From: Glycine soja | Lineage: Eukaryota > Streptophyta > Magnoliopsida > Fabales > Fabaceae | Assembly (NCBI RefSeq): GCF_004193775.1 | Contig: NC_041021.1 | Location: 320,001-384,000 of the forward strand | DNA length: 64,000 nucleotides | Direction of reading: 5' to 3' | Shown: positions 49,390 to 59,230 of the stretch, piece after piece | Layout: every line of letters begins with the position of its first letter | How positions within the stretch are numbered: position 1 is the stretch's first letter | Translations under genes and position numbers: made by a program | The notes under the pieces: model-generated | What the model saw: the letters and a program-made list of their open reading frames with translations, nothing else | The model's database searches: none | Told to the model about the DNA's origin: nothing

Positions 49390-49725
49390 TCTCCAATGCA
49401 TAGACGTCAAGCATTGGATTCCCTAATGTAGTGACATAAAACCAAAGTGTCTTTGATGCACTGGAGTGAAATATTGAATTTCCTGACGAACTAACATAAA
49501 ACAAAAATGTCTCTGATGCACTAGTGTAAAGCAAAAGTATTTCTGACGCACTAACGTAAAACATTGGATTCCTTGACATACTGACGTAAAATAAAAATGT
49601 ACCTGATGTATTAACATAAAACATTAGATTCCCTAACGCAATGTAAAAGCAAAAGTGTCGCTAACGTACTTACGTAAAACATTGGATTTCGTGACATACT
49701 AACGTAAACCAAAAGTGTCTCTAGT
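49390..49725. repeat. Degenerate minisatellite with about 30-bp period
   Basis: Units alternate around ACATAAAACATTGGATTCCC and CATAAAACAAAAGTGTCTCT with a repeat length of about 30 bp (60 bp for the alternating pair). Because the period is a multiple of three, the minus strand stays open for about 100 codons as a repeated FYVS-like peptide. It is not considered a gene. The array ends just before the third OMT copy. Confidence 0.7.
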
Positions 49726-49769
49726 AATGGATTTTTAATATGTTTTTGTGTAATGTGTGCTCTTATTGG

Positions 49770-51380
49770 GAAGGAGTGGGGCCTAAGAATAATCACCCTT
49801 TTGAAAATGAATTTAGAATGCTATCATGTCAATATATGGAGAAAAATACAAAGTTGAATCACATGTTTTACAAAGCAATGGCTTATGTTGGTCCAATAGA
49901 AGTGAAAGGGTACTCAAATTATATAAAGGATTTGAGGGAGTGTCAATAGTTGTTGATGTAGAATAAATGGAAACTACAATCTGGAAGATGTTGATCCTCA
50001 TCAAAATGCGTGCTCTATTGTTGCATACCGATTATGATGAAAGAAGTGACTTTTCTGTTGAAGTATAAAACACGCTAGCCTATCAACATGGACTTTGCAT
50101 GAAGAATGAACATGCATTTAATGCTTCAAGACTTCAGATGAAAAGTAGAGTGAAGAAACCAACCATTGGGAGACAACGAATATTTGAAGATGAAGGCTAT
50201 AAATAGAAGAAGCTTTGAAGAAACAAGATACGAACCATCTACGCGAACATATTCTTTCATTTTTTTCTTGTAAAACTTTTTCTGTAAATCTTTGTATAGA
50301 TACTAAGCTCTCAAAATACTTTGTATACCTCAAGAGAAAAGACTATGAGTGATGATGATTTATCCTTCTATAAGATGATCACAAATTTAGTCAGTGTGCA
50401 AATCTCCAACAAATCTTGTTGATTTGTTAAGAACCAACAATGGCTTGGTAGGATAAAAAATATTGGGTTTAAGACAAACTTGGGTAGAGCTTGCATGTGT
50501 AAGAGTTAAAAGTGATAGTAAAAAATACTTGTAACTTTGATAAGTTAGTGAAAACTTGGTGGGTTACCAAGAACTAAATGTAGTCTTGTGTCTAAGATGA
50601 ACCAATATAATTCTTTGTGTGCTTCTCTCTATTGCTTTAATTGATAAATGATTTGAATTTGTTTTTAGATCTTATATATTATTTTCTTTTACAAAGAAAA
50701 TTGTTTTTCTCATCGTCTCATAAAGTCTGAATCAAAACTTCTCTAAGTGTTTTTAAGTTTATCTGCATCAGACGATAAATGTGTTTTCAGTCTTAATTTT
50801 TTTTTTAATTTCTAAAGATACAATTCAATCCCCATTTTGTGTTATTTACTTCTAAACTACAAATATTTGAAAAAGTTTTGCCAAAATTATTAATTAGCAA
50901 GCACTCATTTTTGCATGAAGGTGTAGAGCATATTGGAAGAGATTATGTTTGAAAGTGTTCCAAGTGGTGATGCCATTTTACTAAAGGTTAGCCAACTACA
51001 CGAGAGACCAATTTATATTTTTGAACAGTTCAATATAGAATAAACAAATTTCTAATCACATTTTCTTCTTTGTCATTGTTGATTTCAGTCTATATGCCAT
51101 AATTGGAGGATGAAGATTGTATAAAGTTTTTAAGAAATTGTCACCAAGCTTTACCACATGGAAAAGTGATTGTTTTGGACTATATAATTCCATAGGTCTC
51201 GAATTCAAATAATACATCTAAATATAGTTGTGTTGTCGATAGTCACATATTTTTAGCACATGGTGGAAGGGAAAGAACTCAGAATGAATTTGAGAACTTG
51301 TGCAACAGCTTTGGTTTTTCCAAGTTTTATGTTCCATGTAGTGGCATCCTACGGTAGTAGTGATGAAATTTATAAATAGA
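49770..51380 (+). pseudogene. O-methyltransferase copy 3, heavily decayed
   Basis: Exon 2 remains are at about 49780-49965 (QYMEKNTKLNHMFYKAM matches the copy 1 region QYMKTDEELNKLFNKAL). Exon 3 remains are at 50921-50987 (AGCATATTGG, GAAAGTGTTCC). Exon 4 remains are at 51090-51380 and end in the same TTTATAAATAG. Exon 1 is missing, the SAM loop is interrupted right after VDV, and multiple frameshifts and stops occur. The order of pieces is preserved, so this is a third tandem copy that decayed in place. Confidence 0.85.
49966..50890 (+). mobile_element. LTR-like insertion, possibly a solo Sirevirus LTR, in OMT copy 3
   Basis: Non-OMT sequence separates the exon 2 and exon 3 remnants. It contains a TATA-like GGCTATAAATAG (near 50200), a long run of short A/T-rich blocks, and a tail with GATAAGTTAGTG, AACTTGGTGGG and GATGAACCAATATAA. 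This resembles the 3' part of LTRs of Sirevirus-type copia elements as I remember them. Borders and target duplication were not resolved and no internal genes are present. Confidence 0.4.
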
Positions 51381-52292
51381 AATTATTGAGAAGTAATTTT
51401 AGATTTCAGTGTATGTAAGTTGCAAGCAATCTTGAATATAAAAAAATGGAGAAACTAATGTATCAAGGATAAAGGGACATTATGTAATCTCTTGATGCAT
51501 ACAACTATCTAGCACGTGTGATGGGTATGTTTGATTTGAGGTTTGTACATCCAAATTAAGGTTCATCTTTCATGAAAAACTCGTCAAATTTGTTTTGTAA
51601 ATAGTTTTTCGATTAAATTGAATGTGATTTTCACTAAAATTGAGATTTATCAAAAATATATTTTTGATCCTCATAAATTTTCTGAATTTTATGATTGGTC
51701 CTTTTTATTTATTTATGTAAAAATAAAAGATTGAGGAAAGCTAATCAAACTGCAGATAAATAAGCAAGTTTTGATTTGTCTTTACCGTGACAGATGACCG
51801 TGTTTGATTTTGTTCCTTTTTTTTTTTTTTTCTGTTAGTATTGCTGTGGCATGTTGGGGTTATCTCTTTTTCCCCCAAAAAATAAAAAGAAAGCCTAATA
51901 GTCTGCATTTATTTCTTTTCATTATAATTTCCGTTACTAAATCAAAATAACAAAATAAATAACTCAAGATAAAATTACCCCTCGAATACAATTAAAATTT
52001 AAATCAAACGTTACTCTGTCAAATCCAATTGAATTGAAGTGAATTAAATTAATTTTATTTTTCACATTAAAAGTGCAATTCAACATGTGGCCGTCTCAAA
52101 AATATAAAAGTGTTTTCCAATTTCCACTTGGCAACCGGAGAAAGAAACGCACGGCGTAGCATTTGCGCGCGTCGCTTTGTCCTGTCTCGTTCTTCAGAAC
52201 TCCAAAACCCTAACGACCGAACTCAACCAAAGTGGTTATCTTAATCTAATCGTCTTCAATGTTTTCCTTTCTTAGTAAAATTCAAACCCAAA
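51381..52292. other. Intergenic region and leader before gene fragment copy 1
   Basis: A/T-rich to about 52100. Then comes a G/C-richer stretch with CGCACGGCGTAGCATTTGCG, typical of a plant promoter or leader, running into the residual ATG at 52293. No TATA element could be assigned. Confidence 0.4.
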
Positions 52293-52640
52293 ATGGACAA
52301 TAAATCAGATCAGAAAGTATATTATGTATGTTTTTTTTGTTGTGAATACTTTCTCTTTGACACACTCCTGACTCCACTGAACCCGTTTTCCTTTTGTTTT
52401 GTAGGTTCGTACTGCTGCACTTCTACTTCAACATAACGGTACCGTTTAGTCTTATTCACATTTCCATTTTCGTTGCATCTACTTGTTTCGGCTTAGTTAA
52501 TGTGTTGTTTAGTTGCTTTAAAATTTTAATTTTTTTTCTTAAAAAAATAAAATAAAATGTATGAAGATGAGAAGCAAGTGAGTGCAAAAGAGCAGACGAG
52601 AGAGATGGGGTTGATGAAGAGATTAAGGATAAGGTATTAT
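52293..52640 (+). pseudogene. Broken 5' end of an unrecognised gene (copy 1)
   Basis: This resembles the start of the gene at 63261. Exon 1 at 52293-52316 (MDNKSDQK) and exon 2 at 52405-52438 have exactly the same lengths, 24 and 34 nt, as in the other copy. A third block at about 52562-52633 (GAAGATGAGAAGCAAGTGAG) matches its exon 3, but the acceptor AG is gone and most of the exon is deleted. Later exons are not found. An isolated possible exon (52950-52981, GCAG before and GTAAGT after) could not be assigned. The product is unknown. Confidence 0.65.
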
Positions 52641-53074
52641 GAAATTTGCATGGCTTAAGAAACTTCAGTTTCATTTCATTTATGCATAATATAAGCTTTA
52701 ATCAATCAATTTCGTGCCGGGATATGCCGCTTTATGATATTTGCATAGCTTAAAGAAGTATAAACTTTTTTCTTTCTTTTTTTCTACAATTGATTAACCA
52801 AAAAAGTTGACAAATTTAGATGTAATAACTTACATGCTTATGCACATTAATGTTTTTTTTTTATAATTTGTACTTGTTAACCAACGCGTGTGTTTTCTAA
52901 CGAATACAAGATTGTTTGTTGATCAATTGCATTTATGTTTGTGCAGAGAAAATATGAGTGGTCTCCGACATGTTATTGTAAGTTATTTTGAACCTGTAAA
53001 CAGGTTCTGGTATATATAGAAGCTGTTTCCACTTACCAATTATTAGAAATGCAATCTCTACCTACCTACCTAAC

Positions 53075-53175
53075 CCGCTAGGGGTCTGTCTAGTAGTGGA
53101 GGGTTGGGGTAGTTTGCACAAGGTCCCAGGTTCAAACTTTGTTGCTGCAATTGTATACATAAAAAAAGTGTAAGA
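53075..53175 (+). mobile_element. Possible tRNA-derived SINE
   Basis: A sequence resembling an internal Pol III promoter is present: a box A-like GTCTAGTAGTGG near 53087 and a box B-like GGTTCAAACT near 53130, spaced about 35 bp apart. A short A-rich end follows at about 53160. The pattern fits a plant SINE, but no target-site duplication was found. Confidence 0.45.
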
Positions 53176-55120
53176 GAAACGACAATAACTGTAGCTGTTA
53201 GGAGCCCTGGAAAGACAAATGGACAATTGATATAAACAAAGGAAATGAATAATTTTATTGGATAACTATAAGAATAGATGAAAGAATTCTCCTCAAGGAT
53301 TTCCCTCTCTTACTAACTTTATAATTTTCCTAATGAATCTTTCCTTCTTTGTTTGCCAACCATAAAAAAAATCCTTCCTTCTTTGTTTCTCCCTAATTAA
53401 TCTCCTTATCTTACTGACAATGTCAGAGAAGTGATTATATCTAGATGCACCATTTCCGGTTGATTAAAATAAGAAGTAATTCCTCTTTGCGTATGGAAGA
53501 TATGTTCTTGAGGCTGTAGGCTTTGGATTCAAATATGAATCTGGATGTAATCCTTAGAGAAATTAATACTCTAGTTAACTTATGCCTTAAGGCACATAAG
53601 AGTTTTACAAGCAAGTTGTTATTCCTACTAACTGCAATCCTTGACTTGGAGATCTTATCCCAAGAGCATGTCTTTCTAGTCAACGGATTAAACCTTGTTA
53701 GATATGTAGGTTTTGGGTCTATATGCCCATGCCCATTTATGTGTTTTAAATGTATAATCCTTGTATTCTCTTTATAATACAATTAATGAAAAAATTCCTT
53801 TTCACTAAACAAACATGGTATCTAGAGTCTAATATTTCAGAGGCTTTTATTCCCCCCGGTGACGACCATGTTGTTTTTTTCCTGGCGCAACCTTCTTTTT
53901 TGGTGGACCCATCTCCAGTGCATGTCAGTTCTCGCTATCAAAACTACCGTGCTTGCCCTAGGGCATTTCAGCTCATTCTCTTTTTCTTGGTTGATCCATG
54001 GCATGTTCACAACCTCCAAAGGGTGAACCTTCTATTTTCAGCGACTACGCTGCTGTCTTTCTCCACGTAGACAAACTAGATGGCAACAACTGCGACTCTT
54101 GGGCTTACGATATCAAACTTTGGCTTCGCGGTCAAGATTATGAAGATCACGGCACCCAAAAGACTGATTCTATTGCTGAAGCAGACCGTTCTTGGTAGAA
54201 AAAGATTGATGCTAAGCTTTGCAGCATCCCCAAATCTACTCTTAGTCCTTCTCTGAAACAGATATTCCATGCTCATGACACTTGTCAAGCTGTGTGGGAC
54301 GAGGCGAAGAGTCTTTACACACCCTCAACGCTTATATGGGATTTGCCAAAACCTCATGAGTGTCGTTGCTCCTAGACAATTTGATGGAACAATGGTTGAC
54401 TATTTAGGCAAAGTCAATGGCCTTCTCTTTGATTTCAATGAACTCTTGCCCTCAACTTCCACTCCTAACAAGGAACATGAGCAAGAACAATCCTTCTTCA
54501 TGTTATTAGTTTTGTATGGACTACTTACTGAGTATTCATTGGTTCGGGATCATATTTTGGGCTTTCCGAATATTCCCACCTATTATTCTGCATGGTCCAC
54601 GTTGCTGCATGTACCAGACAAACCATTTGTTGATGTGGATGTGCCTCCACCACATGTTGACTCATCTGCCTTGGTCTCTCAAAGCAGAGATCATGGTTAA
54701 TGCTGGAAACCAGGCAAATATCATCCCAAATGCAATCATTGCCACTAGCTTGGCCACATCATTGACATCTGTTTTTCCCTTCATGTTCAACCACCTAGGA
54801 CAACCCATGTTGCCCAAGCTGCTGCTCACGCATCTTCCTTTGAGCTCACTCTGGCACCTACTAATCTATTGACACCTTGAGCTATGTTTGCTGACTTCCT
54901 TAAGTAGTATGCGGAGCATTGGGGTTCTAGTTCCATTGCTTCTATTGCACACACAGCCAATTCCTTTGCTGGTATCTCTCACTCCTCATCCGTTGGTCCA
55001 TGGGTATCAGATTCTGGTGCCACCAATCTCATCATTGGTAGTAAGCCACTTTTCTCCACTCTATCTACTGCTTGTTTACCTTCTGTCATAATGGATATTG
55101 GGTCACAAACACAGTCTCAG

Positions 55121-55522
55121 ATTGTGGATAGGAGCTGTCCGTTTTGTGGAAATATGGAAGAGGAAGCAGGACATGTGTTTTTTCACTGCAGCAAAATCCT
55201 CCCAATTTGGTGGGAATCATTATCTTGGATGAATACTTCAGCAGCTTTACCGTTTGAACCAACACAACACTTTCTCCAATATGGTTCCATACTACCTGGT
55301 GGTTCAAGGATTAATAGATGGAAATGTTGGTGGCTGGCTGTAACTTGGACAATTTGGGAGAAGAGAAACAAGATTATCTTCAACAATGATTCCTTTGACA
55401 GCAACAGAATGATTGATGAGGCTTCTTTTCTTCTATGGACATGGTTATCAAATTTGGAGAAAGGTTTTGCAGTACACTTCAATCAATGGTCTACTAATAT
55501 GAGACAAGGCTTTTTGTATTAA
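55121..55522 (+). pseudogene. LINE D ORF2 C-terminal remnant
   Basis: An open frame of about 134 codons covers the zf-RVT region and the ORF2 C terminus: CPFCGNMEEEAGHVFFHC, WWLAVTWTIWEKRNKIIF, FNQWSTNMRQGFLY. It has no start of its own. It is about as similar to LINE B as LINE B is to LINE A by eye. Confidence 0.88.
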
Positions 55523-55695
55523 AATTGTAATTCATGGCAGGGTGCAGCCTATTGGTTCCTTTTACAGACTCTATTTTAGTTTGACTTGGAACCAGATTAT
55601 GGCCATCCAACTACATGTATTTCAAGTACCTCTGGTACTTTTTTATATATATGAATATAGATAGAGTAGGAGTGTATTTTCTCTTGCAGTCTAGC

Positions 55696-57741
55696 ATGGT
55701 GATGAGAGAGAGAGACGAGAGTGAGAGAGATGAGATACAGAGACAGAAACAGAGTGGGAGAGACAGAGAGAGAGACAGGGTGAGATACAGGGAGAGAGAT
55801 AACACGAGAGAGAGAGAGCATGTAAGAGAGACAAGGAGCGAGAAAGGGAGAGGGAGGGTCAGAACACGACAGAGGGAGTCATGTCGCGATCGGAGTGGTT
55901 CGTCGTGGAGAAGAAGGAGTATGGACCGAACGGCTAGGTCTTATGGTAAGGCACGAACCACTGGCTCTGAACGGGTCCTCCGCCATGCTGATGAAGATAG
56001 CTGGACCAAGGTGGTCTCCAGAAGATCAGTGAAGGCCACGAAGAAGCAACTGATAAGGGGACGACAATCCAAGTATTCGGAACCATGGGGCCACTCTAAG
56101 TATCACAGTCACAACTGGAGAAGCAATCCCGATATCACTTCTTTCTACTTCACTCACTTTCCCGATGAAGCTAACGAGGCGCTGCTATGGGGCTACTTCA
56201 AGAAGTGGGGCGATGTTTGTGAAGTGTATATTGCTAAAAGGCTCAGTAAGGAAGGTCGGAGATATGGATTCGTGAGGTTCAAGGGAGTGCTAGATGTTAA
56301 AGGGCTGGAAACGAGGCTGGATAATATCTTCATCAATGACTGCAAACTATTCGTTAACCTTCCTAGGTTCGAGAGGGGGCTTCAGAAGGTAGACTCGCAG
56401 AAGAAGAGCTTCACCGGGAGGAAGCCTATAGACAGACCCAGCAAGCATGGCGGGGTAATCACCGGACTCCTACCGAGAACATACGCGGATGTAACGGCTA
56501 ATGGGGCTCACACAGGAGATACAAACAGAGAGGAAGAAACAACAACAACTATTTGCATCAACCCAGAAGAAGGGAGGGGGTATTGGTGTACTGAAGCCTG
56601 GGTTGGTAACTTAAAAGAGGTGATGGAGGTGGGAACTCTAGAGGACCGTACAGTTTGGGAGTTGGGGTACAATACTCATATTACCTACCTCGGAGACGAC
56701 ATGGTTCTCCTGCCTGGGTTGTCTGATCATAAGGCCCAGCAAATCATACGTATGGAAGCGGAAACTAGGAACTCCCTTTTCTACTCTCTAAGGAAATGGA
56801 CGCCGGACTGTAGGCCCCGAAACAGGGTAGTCTGGCTTCAGGTCTGGGGATTCCCCATTCAGGTATGGGATAAGGACAATTTCAGGAAAGTCGTAGCTGC
56901 CATTGGCGACGTCATTGAGCTGGATGATGACACAGAGGATCGATACAGACTAGACCGAGCTCGGTTACTGGTTCGGACTCCTCTCCCGCCGGCGATCAGG
57001 ATGGAGGTTCGTGTTGGTGTGGGGGATTCACAGTATGGGGTATGGGTAGCGGAAGAGATAGGGCTTGAAGTCGGGTCGGCCCGGAATAGAACTGCGCTGT
57101 CTGAAGGGTGGTCGGAGGAGATCCTTTCGGAGGATGTCGGAGATGCTGACGACGCCATCAATGACGGCGACACTCAGCCTTCCTGCTTGCCGGAACCGCC
57201 CCATGGGAAACGGACACCGTCCGATATCCAAGGGGTAGAGGGGGAGACTAACGGCTACGGTCACGCTCTCGGACCACTAGGTAATAGCCAGTTGGTCGTT
57301 AACCACTGGGAAAAGTCAAAGGGTAGCTCCCAAGGCACTCAGGGCCCCAAATATGGCAAGCTTGACTTAAGAACTAGCTTCTCGGGACCAGACAAGGGAG
57401 CAGATTGCACTGAAGAGGAAATACAGCAAGAAAGAGGGCATAATAATCAGCATTTGGGAAAGAATTTGAATGCTGAGCCAGACGTACCAGCTGACCAGTC
57501 CCATGTTGGGGAAGAAGATGATTATGACATGCAGACCCACTCTCACCTTATATCGGGGCAGAGCTACCAAAGTACTGGGCCAGTTTGCAACTTGGGCCCA
57601 AACATTATTCAGGAGGGGTGCAATAAGCAGGAGGCTTATTCTGTAGCTTTCTCGGACAAGCATCAGGATCACTCTCAAATAGCTGATGACACCAACAAAA
57701 CTTTAGGCCCAACTTTGAAGATCAATTATTCAGCACAGTAG
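55696..57741 (+). CDS. LINE E ORF1: intact RRM-type RNA-binding protein
   Basis: 681 codons are open from the ATG at 55696 to TAG at 57741. Residues 1 to about 70 are an Arg/Glu/Asp-rich tract encoded by the GA-rich leader repeat (RERDESERDEIQRQ). An RRM follows: DITSFYFTHFPDEANEALLW, then RRYGFVRF as RNP1 and LFVNLPRF. The middle carries the conserved WLQVWGFPIQVW block found in plant LINE ORF1, and the C-terminal half is hydrophilic and low in structure. Such proteins bind LINE RNA and assist reverse transcription. It is a transposon gene. Whether it is expressed is unknown. An in-frame upstream ATG at 55615 lies in LINE D and outside this element. Confidence 0.85.
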   Translation: MVMRERDESERDEIQRQKQSGRDRERDRVRYRERDNTREREHVRETRSEKGRGRVRTRQRESCRDRSGSSWRRRSMDRTARSYGKARTTGSERVLRHADEDSWTKVVSRRSVKATKKQLIRGRQSKYSEPWGHSKYHSHNWRSNPDITSFYFTHFPDEANEALLWGYFKKWGDVCEVYIAKRLSKEGRRYGFVRFKGVLDVKGLETRLDNIFINDCKLFVNLPRFERGLQKVDSQKKSFTGRKPIDRPSKHGGVITGLLPRTYADVTANGAHTGDTNREEETTTTICINPEEGRGYWCTEAWVGNLKEVMEVGTLEDRTVWELGYNTHITYLGDDMVLLPGLSDHKAQQIIRMEAETRNSLFYSLRKWTPDCRPRNRVVWLQVWGFPIQVWDKDNFRKVVAAIGDVIELDDDTEDRYRLDRARLLVRTPLPPAIRMEVRVGVGDSQYGVWVAEEIGLEVGSARNRTALSEGWSEEILSEDVGDADDAINDGDTQPSCLPEPPHGKRTPSDIQGVEGETNGYGHALGPLGNSQLVVNHWEKSKGSSQGTQGPKYGKLDLRTSFSGPDKGADCTEEEIQQERGHNNQHLGKNLNAEPDVPADQSHVGEEDDYDMQTHSHLISGQSYQSTGPVCNLGPNIIQEGCNKQEAYSVAFSDKHQDHSQIADDTNKTLGPTLKINYSAQ

Positions 57742-58642
57742 TATCACTGCTGCCAATAAGCACTTTCTTTGGAAATTGGGCAGTGGAGATCAAATCTTAT
57801 TTTGGGAAGACTCTTGGGTGGGTGATGGCTCTGTTCTTAGAGAAAAATACCCAGATTTATATCAGGTATCTTCTCAAAAACTTCAGACAGTGGCAAGCAT
57901 GGGGATTTTTGGAGAAAATGGCTGGGAGTGGAAATTTTCTTGGAGAAGACATCTTTTTGATAGTGAATTGGGGGAAGCCACAGCTTTTATCGACCAGACC
58001 TCAGCTATAAGTCCTGTTGCAGACTTGAAGGATGATTGGGTGTGGGGAGCTCAACCAACGGGAATCTTCTCTACAAATTCTGCTTACAACTGTCTCAGAT
58101 CTGAGCAGCCTCTCCATCAGCCAAACAGTGGCTTTAGACAGCTATGGGAAATCAAAATCCCCCCTGCAGCTTTATCCTTTGCCTGGAGATTACTCTGGGA
58201 TAGGCTTCCTTCTAAGGATAATCTAATCAGTAGACAGATTGTCCTCCAAAACGACCTATGCCCTTTCTGCCAAAGCCAAGTGGAATCTGCTTCTCACCTT
58301 TTCTTCACTTGTTATAAAGTTATGCCATTATGGTGGGAATTCAACTCATGGGTGAAGGAAGATAGAGTTTTGCACAGCAAGCCTATGGACAACTTTCTTC
58401 AGCATTGTTCATTGGCTGGATCGAGGAATTCTAACAGAAGGAGGAAGATTTGGTGGATTGCAGCTACCAAATCCATTTGGAGCCTTAGAAACGACATGGT
58501 TTTCAACAACCAGTCTTTTGACATATCTAAATTGATGGACAGATCTATTTATCTCACTTGGTCTTGGTTGAGGGGATGGGAAAAGGATTTTACTGTTCCT
58601 TTTCACCAATGGTCCTCTTATATGTCTTTGTCATTCATCTAA
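57742..58642 (+). pseudogene. LINE E ORF2 remnant (C-terminal part)
   Basis: The frame enters ORF2 at NKHFLWKLGSGDQILFWEDSW, matching LINE A and B well downstream of the reverse transcriptase. It continues open through CPFCQSQVESASHLFFTC to the stop at 58642. It has no start codon and lacks the nuclease and polymerase. Confidence 0.88.
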
Positions 58643-59230
58643 TGTGTCATTTGTAGGGATGGGTTTTGTTGATTTTGGTGGCTGTTGGTTATTTTCCTGT
58701 GTTTTAGGGGATGCTACTCTTTGTTTTCCTGTAGTACCTCTGGTACTATGCTTCTTATATATATAATATTATTTTTGGCCGTTCAAAAAAAAAATATATG
58801 AATATAATTATCTTTGCTGATCAAAAAAAAAAAAAAAAAACAAACACAGTCTCAGGGCATTGGTATTGCCAATTGCCTTCCCTTTTTTCAGTTGATAAGG
58901 TCCTCTATGTTCCTGTTTCTCCACTTAATTTGTTATCAATCAGTCGCTTACTCATTCTCTTGACTGTATTGTCTCCTTCACCAAAGATTCTATGTTATTG
59001 TAGGACTTGAGTTCGGGTCGGATGATTGGCACTGGATTTGAGTTACATGGGCTTTAGCAACTTAACACCTTTGCTCATGCTGGATTTGTGGTGGATTCTC
59101 CTCTTTTCATCTATGCTCAGTGGGGTCATCCTGACCTTTCCAAGCTACAACAAATGGTGTCGAGTATTTCAAAATTGTCTAGTTTGTCTTGTGAGTCTTT
59201 CAGCGACAGGGTCTCTGATTTGATCTAATC

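Larger units (their letters stand above)
55660..58793 (+). mobile_element. LINE E: internally deleted LINE inserted in the tail of LINE D
   Basis: It is flanked by perfect 13-bp direct repeats ATATATGAATATA at 55647-55659 and 58794-58806. It has a complete-looking 5' leader, a full open ORF1, only the last quarter of ORF2, and a tail with GTACCTCTGGTAC at 58734-58746 followed by TATATATA, GGCCGTTC and an A-run. The nuclease and reverse transcriptase of ORF2 are missing by an internal deletion near 57742-57751. The element is 3.1 kb, against 6.25 kb for LINE A. Confidence 0.92.
55121..58839 (+). mobile_element. LINE D: 5'-truncated LINE inserted in the copia element
   Basis: Outer borders are perfect 16-bp direct repeats ACAAACACAGTCTCAG at 55105-55120 and 58840-58855. 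The element itself consists of 55121-55659 plus 58807-58839. It encodes only the ORF2 C terminus (CPFCGNMEEEAGHVFFHC to the stop at 55520). It then has GTACCTCTGGTAC at 55626-55638 and, after the interrupting LINE E, the tail TTTGCTGATC with an A-run. Confidence 0.92.
53697..59230 (+). mobile_element. Decayed Ty1-copia retrotransposon, split by LINE D/E
   Basis: A primer-binding-like TGGTATCTAGAGTC at 53816 follows a TGT...ACA segment that may be the end of an LTR (start near 53697 uncertain). The gag region (about 53998-54700, frameshifted and with stops) reads KLDGNNCDSWAYDIKLWLRG and VVAPRQFDGTMVDYLGKVNG. A zinc-knuckle-like stretch near 54690-54760 and a protease motif WVSDSGATNLIIG near 55000 come next. 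The frame is cut at 55120 by LINE D and resumes at 58856 with the pre-integrase region (VLYVPVSPLNLLSISRL, DLSSGRMIGTGFE). Integrase core, reverse transcriptase and a 3' LTR were not found. Confidence 0.82.

Noticed and set aside
49325..49796. Minus-strand repeated peptide frames
   Set aside because: Explained by a minisatellite whose period is a multiple of three.
53075..53175. A tRNA gene
   Set aside because: Box A and B-like motifs are present but no cloverleaf can be drawn; a SINE is the better reading.
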